Source of the DNA: Verrucomicrobiaceae bacterium UBA1938
GTDB taxonomy: Bacteria > Verrucomicrobiota > Verrucomicrobiia > Verrucomicrobiales > Verrucomicrobiaceae
Assembly: GCA_002336895.1 (NCBI GenBank)
Contig: DDFC01000036.1
Coordinates: 40,304-104,303 of the forward strand
Length of the DNA: 64,000 bases
Direction: 5' to 3'
Shown here: in pieces, positions 43,064 through 52,900 of the stretch
Layout: each line of letters starts with the position of its first letter
Position numbering within the stretch: position 1 is the stretch's first letter
Notes under the pieces: model-generated
What the model saw: the letters and a program-made list of their open reading frames with translations, nothing else
Told to the model about the DNA's origin: nothing
The model's database searches: none
Program-made: the position numbers and the translations under genes

Positions 43064-45040
43064 TCAGCAGTGCGCAGGCTTTTTCGCCTGCGGATTGATC
43101 CGGTAGGTCGTGCAAGGCCGGCCACCTTTGATGCCGCTTGGCTGATGGGTGGCGATGATCCATCGGTGATCCGCCAGCAGATCACAGGCTGACTCAACAT
43201 CCTCAGTCCGGCCGAGGCCAGCCCAGCATTTTTGGCGCACATCCCGCGCCCGGAACTCCTCGGGCAATCCCGCCGTGCCATCCAGCAGCTTTTTCAGCAG
43301 GGTGTGCACGGCGTCGGTGTCGGCGGTGGTGCTGGAGGCATAGACGCGGGCGGCGTGGCTTTCCAGGCAGTCGGCCCAGGAGAGGGCGCGCTGCAGGGCG
43401 CTGAGGGGCACCAGGCCGCCAAAGCTCTCCGCTGCATGGATGAGCACGGAGAGCGCGGGGATGAGCTTGCGGTATTTGCCCAGGTGCGCCTCAAAGGGCG
43501 CGGGCATGCGGCCAGTGCGCAGGCGGTTCTCAAAACGGCTGCGCCATTCGCGAAAGAGCTCCTGCGCCTCCGGGTCAAAGCGGAAGGTGGGGATCTCATC
43601 GCGCCCGAGGGCCACGCCCTGGCGCAGCAGCTCCTCGGCGGTGAGGTTTTCCATGGCCACAAAGACACACTCCGCATCCCACTCGGCCTCGCGGTCCAGC
43701 GGGCGGTCGATGTCCTGCCACTCCGATTTCACGTCCGGCCACACCATTAATGAAAAACGCTGCAGGAAGCCGTCGGCACCTGCACTGTGGCTGCTGGCCG
43801 CGCGCACATGGCTGGCGATGACTCCCGGCTGGATGCTGCCCAGCACGCTGAGCGCACAGGCCTCGATGTAGCGCCGCCCGCGCCCGATGCGGTCAAAGGT
43901 GAAGCCCTCCTTGCCGCTCCAGGCTTGCAGCAAAAAGGCGCGCAGGGATTGATTGCCCTCCTTTTCCAGCAGCGCCAGCAGGCCGGAGAGCTCGTCCTGG
44001 TAGAGGAGCGTGCCGGTGGGGTTCTCCCGCAGCACCTCGCCCAGGGCCTCCAGGCTGGGGTTGTTGACGGTGAGGCGGCGCAGCGGCGGGCCTTCATCGT
44101 CCTCATTCTGGATGAGCTGGGCGTAGTCAAAGGACTCGCCGTTTTTCACCGCCTTCTTGGCCGCGCTCTCCAGCGCGCTGCGGCGCAGGCGTGCCTCGAT
44201 CTCCGAGGCCTGGCGTGCGCGCATCTGCTCCTCGTAGTTGCGCTGCGCATCGTTTGTCAGCGTCTTGAGCGGGCGCATGGCGGCCTGCATGGAGGGGGAC
44301 TTCATCAGCGATGGATTGCCGATGATCATGCCCCAGAGGTGGGGAAACTCGGTGTAGCCCTCGTCATGCGCCTTGGGCTGGATGCAGAAGCGCCTGCCGC
44401 ACACGCTGGAAAGCGCCGTCATGGCCGCCACGGCGGGAAACTCCGGCGGGCACTGCATGCGCTCGGCGATGTCCGTGATCCACGGGCGGAAGGTCTCCGG
44501 CAGCCAGTCGGGGTCAAAGGGCAGCACGGGTGGCAGCGCCGCCACCAGCGGCAGCGGTCGCGGGGCATCCTCCCCCGTGGTGTAGGCGATGTGCTCCATC
44601 TTCTGCAGGCTCTGGCGCAGCACGGCGGCCATCTCCTGCGGTCCGGCATCGGCGTGCTGAGCCATCTCCGCAGCCTCCGCCAGCAGGCGGCGGCCATGCG
44701 CATGCGCGAGCTGCCGCGCGTGCCACTCTGCCATTTCATAGCTGAAGATGGCATGTCGTCCCATGATCAGTCCCAGGCTGCGCACGCCCTCGATGCCGCT
44801 CTGCCGGCGCAGGTGCACGGCCACGCTGTCCATGGTGATGACCTCCCCGCGTGCGTGCATTTCCAGCAGCAGCACCCAGAGGCGGCGGCGCTCGGGGTCC
44901 ACAAACACCTCCGGCGTGCGTAGGCTGCGCTGCAGCGCGGGCAGCCAGTCGGCATGCCCGTCCAGCACCACGGAGAGAATCTGCTCCTCGCTCTCCGGGG
45001 CGGAAAGCTGGGATCCGGTGAATTCAGTAGGATGGCTCAT
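43064..45040 (-). CDS. DnaB-N/DUF3987 replication-type protein
   Basis: 658 residues. The N-terminal 100 residues (SEEQILSVVLDGHADWLPAL, VFVDPERRRLWVLLLEMHAR) resemble the DnaB helicase N-terminal domain. From about residue 185 a DUF3987 region follows: FPAVAAMTALSSVCGRRFCI, LWGMIIGNPSLMKSPSMQAA (a P-loop-like GxPxxxKS), LLYQDELSGLLALLEKEG and EACALSVLGSIQPGVIASHV. DUF3987 proteins are found on phages, plasmids and integrative elements, where they act in replication. Upstream is an excisionase-type gene on the same strand. Confidence 0.8.
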   Translation of the reverse strand: MSHPTEFTGSQLSAPESEEQILSVVLDGHADWLPALQRSLRTPEVFVDPERRRLWVLLLEMHARGEVITMDSVAVHLRRQSGIEGVRSLGLIMGRHAIFSYEMAEWHARQLAHAHGRRLLAEAAEMAQHADAGPQEMAAVLRQSLQKMEHIAYTTGEDAPRPLPLVAALPPVLPFDPDWLPETFRPWITDIAERMQCPPEFPAVAAMTALSSVCGRRFCIQPKAHDEGYTEFPHLWGMIIGNPSLMKSPSMQAAMRPLKTLTNDAQRNYEEQMRARQASEIEARLRRSALESAAKKAVKNGESFDYAQLIQNEDDEGPPLRRLTVNNPSLEALGEVLRENPTGTLLYQDELSGLLALLEKEGNQSLRAFLLQAWSGKEGFTFDRIGRGRRYIEACALSVLGSIQPGVIASHVRAASSHSAGADGFLQRFSLMVWPDVKSEWQDIDRPLDREAEWDAECVFVAMENLTAEELLRQGVALGRDEIPTFRFDPEAQELFREWRSRFENRLRTGRMPAPFEAHLGKYRKLIPALSVLIHAAESFGGLVPLSALQRALSWADCLESHAARVYASSTTADTDAVHTLLKKLLDGTAGLPEEFRARDVRQKCWAGLGRTEDVESACDLLADHRWIIATHQPSGIKGGRPCTTYRINPQAKKPAHC

Positions 45041-45050
45041 GACAGATACC

Positions 45051-45596
45051 TCAGGCGGCGGGTTTGATGGTTGTGAAGGAGGAGGAGGAAACGGCAGGCG
45101 CTGCCTTCTCGTGGTAGTTTGTGGTATTCACAGATGCGACGGCGCAGCCAGATGAGGTAGGGAGGCTTGTCCCCAAGCCTCCGCCGTGCGTCCCCTGACT
45201 CTCTGCGCTCCCAGGACAAACCCCGCACCCCAGGCCCTCTTGGCGCTTCATGCCACCCACGCCCCCCATGCCCTCCGACGCGGCGGGCTGGGGACAGCCC
45301 GCCCTACCCTGCGCTGGGTGCGCGGCCACATAATACCGCGCCCGGAATGCGGCCTCCGCCTCCGCCAGGTCATAGCGCACGGCCTTGCCGATCTTGAAAT
45401 AAGGCAGCACGCCCGTGTGCGTGAGCTCATCGATCATGCGCACCGAGAGCCCCACATGCGCCGCCAGCTGCTGCCGCGTGATCATTCTGCCCGGCAGCGC
45501 CTCCGGCTGCCCGCCCCGTGCCCGGGCGCTGGTGGATGTGGAAGGAGAGGAGGAGGACGTATTCGTGTTCTGTGTCGGTATAGGATGTTGTTTCAT
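45051..45596 (-). CDS. Excisionase-type helix-turn-helix DNA-binding protein
   Basis: 181 residues from the ATG at 45596. A winged-helix/HTH_17 domain lies at about residues 37-85: MITRQQLAAHVGLSVRMIDE then GVLPYFKIGKAVRYDLAEAE. Such proteins are the small directionality or regulatory factors of integrative elements. Low-complexity Ser/Thr N-terminal and Gly/Ser C-terminal parts flank it. It ends ten bases before the DUF3987 gene, so the two form an operon. No integrase gene is visible. Confidence 0.8.
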   Translation of the reverse strand: MKQHPIPTQNTNTSSSSPSTSTSARARGGQPEALPGRMITRQQLAAHVGLSVRMIDELTHTGVLPYFKIGKAVRYDLAEAEAAFRARYYVAAHPAQGRAGCPQPAASEGMGGVGGMKRQEGLGCGVCPGSAESQGTHGGGLGTSLPTSSGCAVASVNTTNYHEKAAPAVSSSSFTTIKPAA

Positions 45597-45793
45597 GACA
45601 CCTATTCGCTTGGGACCCTTTTTCAAAAGTCAACCGCCAAGTCGCACAAAAACGAACCGCCCCGCACCCCGCTGCCGTCCACCGAACCACGATGAGCCGG
45701 AAAGCAGCATGTCATGGTATCCCCTGCCACAGCCGAAACCACGATCCCCACCGCCGCGAAGCCCCCGCCCTGCAACCAGCCAGCGGCTGGCCC

Positions 45794-48424
45794 TCACCCT
45801 TCCCCAGCTCCCCCACCCACCGCCTCCCGCACCCGCTTTTCGATTTCTGTTTCAGGTAGCTCCAGGGCTTGGAGGAGACCGATGTAGTTGCCAACAAGTG
45901 TTTGAGAATTCGGATGCTCCATCCCCAGCCTGCGCACAAAGATTCCCACCGCCTGGCGCATCAGAGGCTCCGCCTGCGCCGACCTGTTTGTATCCTGGAA
46001 CAACGTCGCAAGGTTGTTGAGGTCGAGTGCGACATCGGGATGACCCGGGCCAAAGCTGACTTCGTCGATCTGCAAGGCTCGGCGCATCAGCGACTCAGCT
46101 TCCGCCATACGGTTTGTGACCAGGAGCAACCCTGCAAGATTGTTGAGGCCAACGGCTACTGCGGGATGAGCCGGACCATAGTTGTCCTCATTTATTTTCA
46201 GAGCCCGGCGCATCAGCGGCTCAGCCTCCGACTGCCGATCCGTTTCCTGTAGTAATCTTGCGAGATTATTGAGGCGGATGGCGACACTGGGATTATCCGG
46301 GCCAAAGCTGGCCTCATCGATCTGCAAGGCCCGGCGCATCAGCGGCTCGGCCTCCTCCAGCCGGTTCGTAGCCTGGAACAACTGCGCTAGGTTATTGAGG
46401 CGGATGGAGACTTGGGTATGATCCGGGCCAAAGCTAGCCTCATCGATCTGCAAGGCCCGATTCATCAACAACTCGGCCTCCGCCATTTGGTTCATGTCCA
46501 GCAGCAATGTAGAAAGATTGTTGAGTCTCGTAGCGACTACAGGATGGTTCGGGCCAAAATTGGCCTCATCAAGCTGCAAGGCCCGACGTATCAGCGGCTC
46601 GGCCTGTGCATACAGTGATTTGGTGTCCAGCAGTAGAGACAGGCAACTCAGCAACCACGACAGCCTCTCTGGCGCAGGTTCATCCGACGCAAAATAGCAA
46701 AGAGCCTGTGCATGAGACATTAGCGGATTCCACTTCTTCCAGGTTTGAACATCCTGCGGATCACCAGGGCAGCCTAAATCCATAAGCCGAATACCCAAAT
46801 CCAGCGCCGCAGCATGCTTCGCCACACCACCACTGAGCCTTGTCACCTCCTGCACCAAGCGATGAATCTTGAAGCGCGGCGGCTCATCTTTGAAGCGTGT
46901 GATCAGTCCGAGCTTGGACATCTGGGCGAGGGCCTGACGAGCACCACGCAGCAGGGCCTTCACTTCCTCCTTTGCATTCGGCGCAGCCTCCACCAGAAAC
47001 TCTGGAATGGGCTCGGGCGCATAGTGGGAAAAGACAAGCAGCCAGCGGCGGGCGTCTTCGGTGAGCTGGTCAAAGCTGGTCTTCCAGGTGATGAGGACGG
47101 GGCGCGGCACCTTTTTATCCGGGCGCTCGTAGGGGATGCTCAGGTTGTCGAACCAGTTCAGCAGCTCGGCGGCTTCGTGCTGGTAGGTGGTCAGGTACTC
47201 GGCCAGGGTGCAGGCGTTTTCATTGATGTAACCGGCGGCCTGATGCAGCGCCAGGGGCAGGCCTTCCATGAGAGTGGCCAGGGTGCGGGCCTGGGTGTCG
47301 TCATCGGCGGTCTTGCGGCGGTGCTTGTCCGTGAGCTGCAGCAGCAGGTCAGCACCGTCCTCGGTGCTCAGCACGGAAAGTTCCAGAGAGTCCACCTGAT
47401 TCGACCAATGATGCAGACGAGAGGTGATGAGCACATGGCCTTGGCGGAGCTGGTCAAAGTGCGCGGTCAGGGCCTGGGCAGCTTCTGCATCATCCACATT
47501 GTCCACGATCAGCAGCCAGCCGGGATGCGTGGCCAGCCAGTGCAGGGCGATGCCTGCTCTTGCCTCTTCCTCATTCGGCAGGTCCTTGTCCAACGACAGC
47601 CCCTTCACCTCGCACAGAGCCGCCAGACTCGACTGCAACTTCTGCGGAGAGTCACCACTGACAAACAGCAGCGCGCTGTACTCTGCCCGGTGCCGGTGCG
47701 CATACTCCACGGCGGCATGGGTCTTGCCCAGACCACCCAGCCCCTCCGCCACTGTGGCCGCAGGCTGCTGCTGCCGCGCCATCGACTGCGTGATGGCCGT
47801 GGCATGTGTCTGCTTGAGCAGCGAAGCACGCAGATCCTTCAAGAACTCTTCCCGCCCCACAAACGTCTGGCCGATGTACCCGCCCGGCAGATTGGAGGGA
47901 GGCGGGGCTATGCCTGTGACCTCGCGGCTCAGCTCCCTCGAAAGCACTTCCGCCGCATCCGCGATACGACTCTGTTCTGGCAGTTCGGCCATGAGCTTGA
48001 GCAGATCGGCAAGATCCCAGCATTCGATGCCGGGGCCGTTGGCTGGCTGCTCGAAGGCCTTGGGCACAGAAGGCTTTTCGGGAAGAAGGAAGAAGATGAT
48101 GATGCGATCAAACTTTTTCCCCAACTGGTGATCGATGGCTTTCTTTGCCGTCTCTGTGATCTTGCTTCCCGCATTTTGATTGGTCACCTGAACCGCGATG
48201 CGGCGCGTGGCATCGCCGAGGTCTGCTGCGGGATAATTGGACTGCTCAGCATTCAGGTTCACCAGGTCCCAGCCCATCAGCGCATTGAAGAACCTCTTCA
48301 TGACCGACTCCAGCCAGTGATTGGCATCGTTTTGACTCGCCCGTGTGCGGACTTTCAACTGATCAGCAAGAACAACGAGCTGGTCGCAGATGGCTTGTGC
48401 TTGTAGCTGATGCGGAAATGGCAT
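45794..48424 (-). CDS. STAND NTPase: SMEK, NB-ARC and TPR domains, candidate anti-phage sensor
   Basis: 876 residues. Residues about 36-115 resemble the SMEK domain (FFNALMGWDLVNLNAEQSNY, IAVQVTNQNAGSKITETA). A second segment leads to an NB-ARC NTPase: Walker A EGLGGLGKT (227-235), Walker B LLIVDNVDD (304-312), VLITSRLHHW, and GLPLAL (388-393). The C-terminal third is a ladder of 42-residue TPR/kinesin-light-chain-type repeats (AEPLMRRALQIDEASFGPDH, RLNNLAQL), about six copies. In known STAND defence proteins TPRs sense a ligand and the NTPase oligomerises. It lies next to excisionase and DUF3987 genes. Confidence 0.8.
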   Translation of the reverse strand: MPFPHQLQAQAICDQLVVLADQLKVRTRASQNDANHWLESVMKRFFNALMGWDLVNLNAEQSNYPAADLGDATRRIAVQVTNQNAGSKITETAKKAIDHQLGKKFDRIIIFFLLPEKPSVPKAFEQPANGPGIECWDLADLLKLMAELPEQSRIADAAEVLSRELSREVTGIAPPPSNLPGGYIGQTFVGREEFLKDLRASLLKQTHATAITQSMARQQQPAATVAEGLGGLGKTHAAVEYAHRHRAEYSALLFVSGDSPQKLQSSLAALCEVKGLSLDKDLPNEEEARAGIALHWLATHPGWLLIVDNVDDAEAAQALTAHFDQLRQGHVLITSRLHHWSNQVDSLELSVLSTEDGADLLLQLTDKHRRKTADDDTQARTLATLMEGLPLALHQAAGYINENACTLAEYLTTYQHEAAELLNWFDNLSIPYERPDKKVPRPVLITWKTSFDQLTEDARRWLLVFSHYAPEPIPEFLVEAAPNAKEEVKALLRGARQALAQMSKLGLITRFKDEPPRFKIHRLVQEVTRLSGGVAKHAAALDLGIRLMDLGCPGDPQDVQTWKKWNPLMSHAQALCYFASDEPAPERLSWLLSCLSLLLDTKSLYAQAEPLIRRALQLDEANFGPNHPVVATRLNNLSTLLLDMNQMAEAELLMNRALQIDEASFGPDHTQVSIRLNNLAQLFQATNRLEEAEPLMRRALQIDEASFGPDNPSVAIRLNNLARLLQETDRQSEAEPLMRRALKINEDNYGPAHPAVAVGLNNLAGLLLVTNRMAEAESLMRRALQIDEVSFGPGHPDVALDLNNLATLFQDTNRSAQAEPLMRQAVGIFVRRLGMEHPNSQTLVGNYIGLLQALELPETEIEKRVREAVGGGAGEG

Positions 48425-48606
48425 GAACGGCTTTTCTCTGGGAATGCAGAGCGGGACTGCAACGGCAGCACATCACTCAGCTCCCCCACCCAAGCCCACG
48501 GCGACGGTTTGGCGAGCGGAAATCCGAGTAGTCGGGAATTGGAGTGCCGGGTGGGAAAGGCGCTGCTGAGCCCAGACGCTCCTCCAACATGCCGATTCAG
48601 ATTCAG

Positions 48607-48693
48607 TGGGCAGAAAAATGAAGGGCAGAAAGATTCTCCGATCCTGATCAGAGCCAGGCTTTGAAATTTTTCTGCCCATCATCTTTCTGCCCT
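48607..48693. repeat. Two direct and two inverted GGGCAGAAA repeats
   Basis: TGGGCAGAAAAAT (48607-48619) and AGGGCAGAAAGAT (48622-48634) are mirrored by ATTTTTCTGCCCA (48666-48678) and ATCTTTCTGCCCT (48681-48693). Units are 15 bases apart on each side. Like pairs with like in parallel order, so it is not a simple hairpin. It lies in the 560-base gap between the STAND gene and the FecR gene, where no gene is seen. Confidence 0.65.
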
Positions 48694-48984
48694 TTTCCGC
48701 GTCCGCCTGCAGCAGCATCGCATGGGTTTGCGTGGCAGGGGGCATCGCGGAGCGCTGATCGACGGGGCAAAATGGCCATCGTACTCCCTCTTTCCCCACT
48801 TTCGGCCACCCTCCTGTCCTTATTAGCCGCAGGCCTACCTGATTTTCACAAATCTCTTACACCTCCTCATTTGCCTCCTAATTTTTATAGCAAATATTGG
48901 GATTGATGCAAATTGGCGACTCAGTATTGCAAAAAGTCAGGCTTAACTTTTGACTCCGGCATGAAGAATCACACCTTACAGGCG

Positions 48985-49938
48985 ATGAAGCTACTCATCA
49001 TTGCCATCGCAGTTCTGGTCCTGGGCGGGCCGGGCGTGGCGATGGCTGAAAGCACGGGCACGGTCTCCGTGGCGGTGGGAAAGGTCACGCTGCTGCCGAT
49101 GGGGGGTGGCACCGAAACCGCGCTGAAGGTGGGAGACCCGGTGCCGGTGGGCTCCACGGTGAAGACAGGCGCGGGCTCGCGTGCCGTCATCAAGACCACG
49201 AAACAGTCCGCCGTGCGAATCGCGGAAAACTCCCAGGCGGTGTTCATGGATCTGGTGGACTCCGACACCGCGCCGAAGGTGCTGGTGGATCTCAAGTCCG
49301 GCAGCCTCGGTGCGCTGATCCAGCCGCAGGCGCAGTCCACGATGGACTTCAAGGTGAAGACACCCAGCGGCATCGCTGCGGCACGCGGCACGATGTTTGC
49401 CGTGGCCGTGGAGGATGGAAAGGGCTTTGTGAAAGTGGAGCATGGCAAGGTGGACGTGACCCCCGCCAATGTGAAGAAGCAGCAGCCGCAGATGGGCAAG
49501 GTGACCGCCGTGACCGGAAGCGCCACCGAGACGCCCGCAGGCCAGGCCGCGCACCCGCTGAAGGAGGGCGACATCATCGCCGTGGGCAGCACGATCAAGA
49601 CGGGCGCAGACTCCAGCGCCACCATCACCATGACGACCACCAGCGCCATCCGCCTGGGGGCCAATGCCGAGGCCGTGGTGGCCGAGATCGTCGAATCCAA
49701 GGAGGAGCCCAAGGTGCTGCTGGACCTGAAGAACGGCACCATCGGCGCGCTGGTGAAGCCGGAGACCTCCGGCAAGATGGACTTTAAGATCAAGACGCCC
49801 AGCGGCACCGCCGTGGCCAAGGGCGCGTTTTACTCCGTGTCCGTGGAGAATGGCAAAGGCTACGTGCAGACAAAGGATGGCGAGGTCGTCATCGTGCCGC
49901 TGGATGCCGCCTCCGCACCCCCTGCCCCGAAACAATAA
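48985..49938 (+). CDS. Exported protein with two tandem FecR domains
   Basis: 317 residues from the ATG at 48985 (an in-frame ATG at 48961 is possible). A signal peptide (LLIIAIAVLVLGGPGVAMAES) precedes two FecR-like domains. Each has LKxGDxVxVGSTxKTGAxS, then KTPSGxAxAxG and a closing VENGKG..V.DGEV block (about residues 25-160 and 170-305). Free FecR domains in the envelope often accompany CHASE2 cyclases and secretion systems. Its stop is nine bases before the TpsA gene, so it heads that operon. Confidence 0.82.
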   Translation: MKLLIIAIAVLVLGGPGVAMAESTGTVSVAVGKVTLLPMGGGTETALKVGDPVPVGSTVKTGAGSRAVIKTTKQSAVRIAENSQAVFMDLVDSDTAPKVLVDLKSGSLGALIQPQAQSTMDFKVKTPSGIAAARGTMFAVAVEDGKGFVKVEHGKVDVTPANVKKQQPQMGKVTAVTGSATETPAGQAAHPLKEGDIIAVGSTIKTGADSSATITMTTTSAIRLGANAEAVVAEIVESKEEPKVLLDLKNGTIGALVKPETSGKMDFKIKTPSGTAVAKGAFYSVSVENGKGYVQTKDGEVVIVPLDAASAPPAPKQ

Positions 49939-49947
49939 CAAGCACGG

Positions 49948-52900
49948 ATGGCACCGGGATCTCCCAGCACCAGGATGGCGCTCGCCCTTTTTCGGGGCGT
50001 CTCATTATGGCTTTTGTTCGGTGTCTTGGAAATTTCATCGCAGGCCAATCCGACGGGTGGCGTGGTGGTGCAGGGCGGTGCCACCATCGAGGCCAGTGTG
50101 CCCGGCCTGACGACCATCCAGCAGCAGAGTGACCGCGCCATCATCAACTGGAGCAGCTTCTCCATCGGCAGTGGCGAGCACACGCAGTTCATCCTGCCCA
50201 GCGCCACCTCCGCCACGCTGAACCGTGTGCTGGATGCCGGCCCCTCCCTGCTGGACGGCACGCTGACGTCCAATGGCCAGCTCTACCTCATCAATGCCAG
50301 CGGCATCGTCTTCGGCCAGGGCGCGGTGGTGGATGTGGCGGGCCTCTCCGCCTCCACGCTGAATCTGAGCAACCACGACTTCATGGCAGGTGGTGCCATG
50401 ACCTACCAGGGCAGCAGCACCGCAGCCGTGAGCAATGCCGGGGCCATCCGCGCATCCACGGGCGATGTGTTTCTCATCGGCTTTCAGGTGAACAACAGCG
50501 GCAGCATCCGTGCCCCGAATGGCACCGTGGGCCTGGCCGCAGGGACCGACGTGCTCATCCAGCCCGTGGGAGACGAGCGCGTGATCGTGCGCAATGCCGC
50601 AGGCCCGCAGCGCGGCACCGGCGTGAGCAACAGCGGCCTCATCCAGGCCAATGTGGCCGAGCTGAAGGCGCATGGTGGCAATGTCTATGCGCTGGCCATT
50701 CAAAACACCGGCCGCATCGCCGCCACGGGCGTGACACGCCAGGGCGGGCGCATCCTGCTCAGCGCGGATGGCGGGCGCATTCAGAGCACCGGCACTCTGG
50801 TGGCGCGCACCGCCTCCGGTGGCGGCGGGCAGATCCGTGTGCGCGCAGGCAGCGGCGGCAGCGTGGACCTGGGCGGGCGTGTGGATGTGAGCAGCAAAAC
50901 AGGCAGCGGTGGCCGCATCGATGTGGAGGGCGGGGAGATCACCGTGCGCCGCGCCATCGCGGTGAATGCCGATGGCGAAACCGCAGGCGGCGAGATCGAC
51001 ATCGGCACCACGGCAGGCACGCTCAGCACCGTCATCGAGGGCAGCATCAGCGCCAGCAGTGCGGGCGGCATGGGCGGCGTCATCCGGCTGGGCGGTGCTT
51101 CGCTCACGCTGGGCGGCAGCGCGCTCATCCAGACAGACGGGGCCACGGGCGGCGGCAGCATCTTCGCCGGAGGCGGCGCACAGGGCGCAGATGCCAGCAT
51201 GGTCAATTCCACCCAGGTGCAGATCCAGCAGGGCGCGGTGCTTTCCGCCAATGCCGGTGCCAGCGGGAATGGCGGCACGGTGGTGGCCTTTGCCAGCGGG
51301 CAGCTCACCTTTGCCGGCAGCCTGCAGGCACGCGGTGGCCAGACGGGCGGAGATGGCGGCCAGGCGGAGCTCTCCGGCAAGCAGGCGCTCGTGCTGGAGT
51401 CCCTCACCGGCAGCGTGGACCTCAGCGCCCCTCAGGGGAAAGCTGGCAGCCTGCTGCTGGACCCGAATGATATTTTGATCTCTGATTGCGTGGCAGGAAA
51501 TACCATCACCAATCCCGCGCAGGCAAACACCCTGCGCGCCTCGGACATCTCCACCTGGCTGAATACGAACTGCGGCAATCTCATCATCCAGACCGATGCC
51601 AATGCGACGGGCGGCTCTGGAAACATCACTCTCGCGGGCCTCATCCAGTGGAGTTCCCACGCCTCCCTCACCATCAATGCGCAGCAGGATTTCATCATGA
51701 CCACGCAGGGCGGCGGCGCCGGGCTCATCCAGGCCACGGGCAGCGGCAATGTCACGGTGAATGCCGGGCGCAGCGTGCAGATCCAGGCTGGCTCGGAGAT
51801 CCTCACCTGCGCGGGAAATGTCACCCTCAATGTCAATCAGGGCGCAGCCAGCTACTGCGGCGACTTCCAGTCCATCGTCATCGGCGGGCAGGTCATCTCG
51901 CATTCAGGAAACATCAGCCTGACAGGCCGCAGCGGCGGCACGCAGGCCACCGCCATCCTGCTGGACAATGGCGGCTCCATCACCACGGGCGGCTTCGGCG
52001 TGGTGACACTTCATACCACTGGAGGCAGTGTGGTGGCACAGGGTGCCATCACCTCCTGGGGCTTGAAGCTGCAGGGCACGGATGACTTTTACCTCGCCAG
52101 CACGGCCAATGCGGTGCAGACCATCACCAGCATCGGCACCATCGGCTCCGTGCAGATCATCAATACCCTGGGCCTCACCGTGGGCAGCATCGGTGCAGAC
52201 AGCGGCCTGAATGCGCTGCGCGGCGTCAGCATCATCACCACCAACACGGACCACATCCGCGTGAATCAAAACCTCACCTCGCAGGGCGGCGTGATCACGC
52301 TCACCGGGTTCGGCATCGAGGTGAATGGCAGCACTATTTCGAATGCGGGCACCGGCTCCATCTACCTGAATGCGCAGCGCGAGATCCATGTGAACTCCGG
52401 TGCCAGCATCTCCGTGGTGGACGGCCTCATGAAGCTGGATGCCAACCAGCAGCCCACGCCCACGGGCGGAAACTTTGCCGGCATCGTGCTGGACAATGCC
52501 ACGCTCACGACCTCCGGCGCAGGAGCCATCGCGCTCAGTGGTCGTGGGGGCGATACAGGTGATGGCAATGTGGGCATCCTCATGCAAAACGGGGCCACCA
52601 TTCACTCCACCTCCACTGCAGCCAGTGCAGGCAGCATCACCCTGCTGGGCACCACGGGCGGCGGCGGCAGTGGCAATCACGGCGTCTCCTTGCAGGATGC
52701 AGGCACCGCCATCACCAGCGCGGGCGCACAGATGCAGATAGGCGGCAGCGGTGCAGGCAGCGGCACGGACAATGCAGGTGTGAATCTCGGTGCAGATACC
52801 GCTGTGACGAGCAGCGCAGAGATCCTGGTGCTCACAGACACCGTGGCCATCGCGGGTGCAGCCACAGTCGGTGGCGGCGGCACGCTGGAGCTGCGCACCG

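Noticed and set aside
42928..43281. 118-codon N-terminal extension of the secreted paralogue
   Set aside because: It overlaps the 3' end of the DUF3987 gene and lacks homology to the other paralogue, whose start aligns with 42927.
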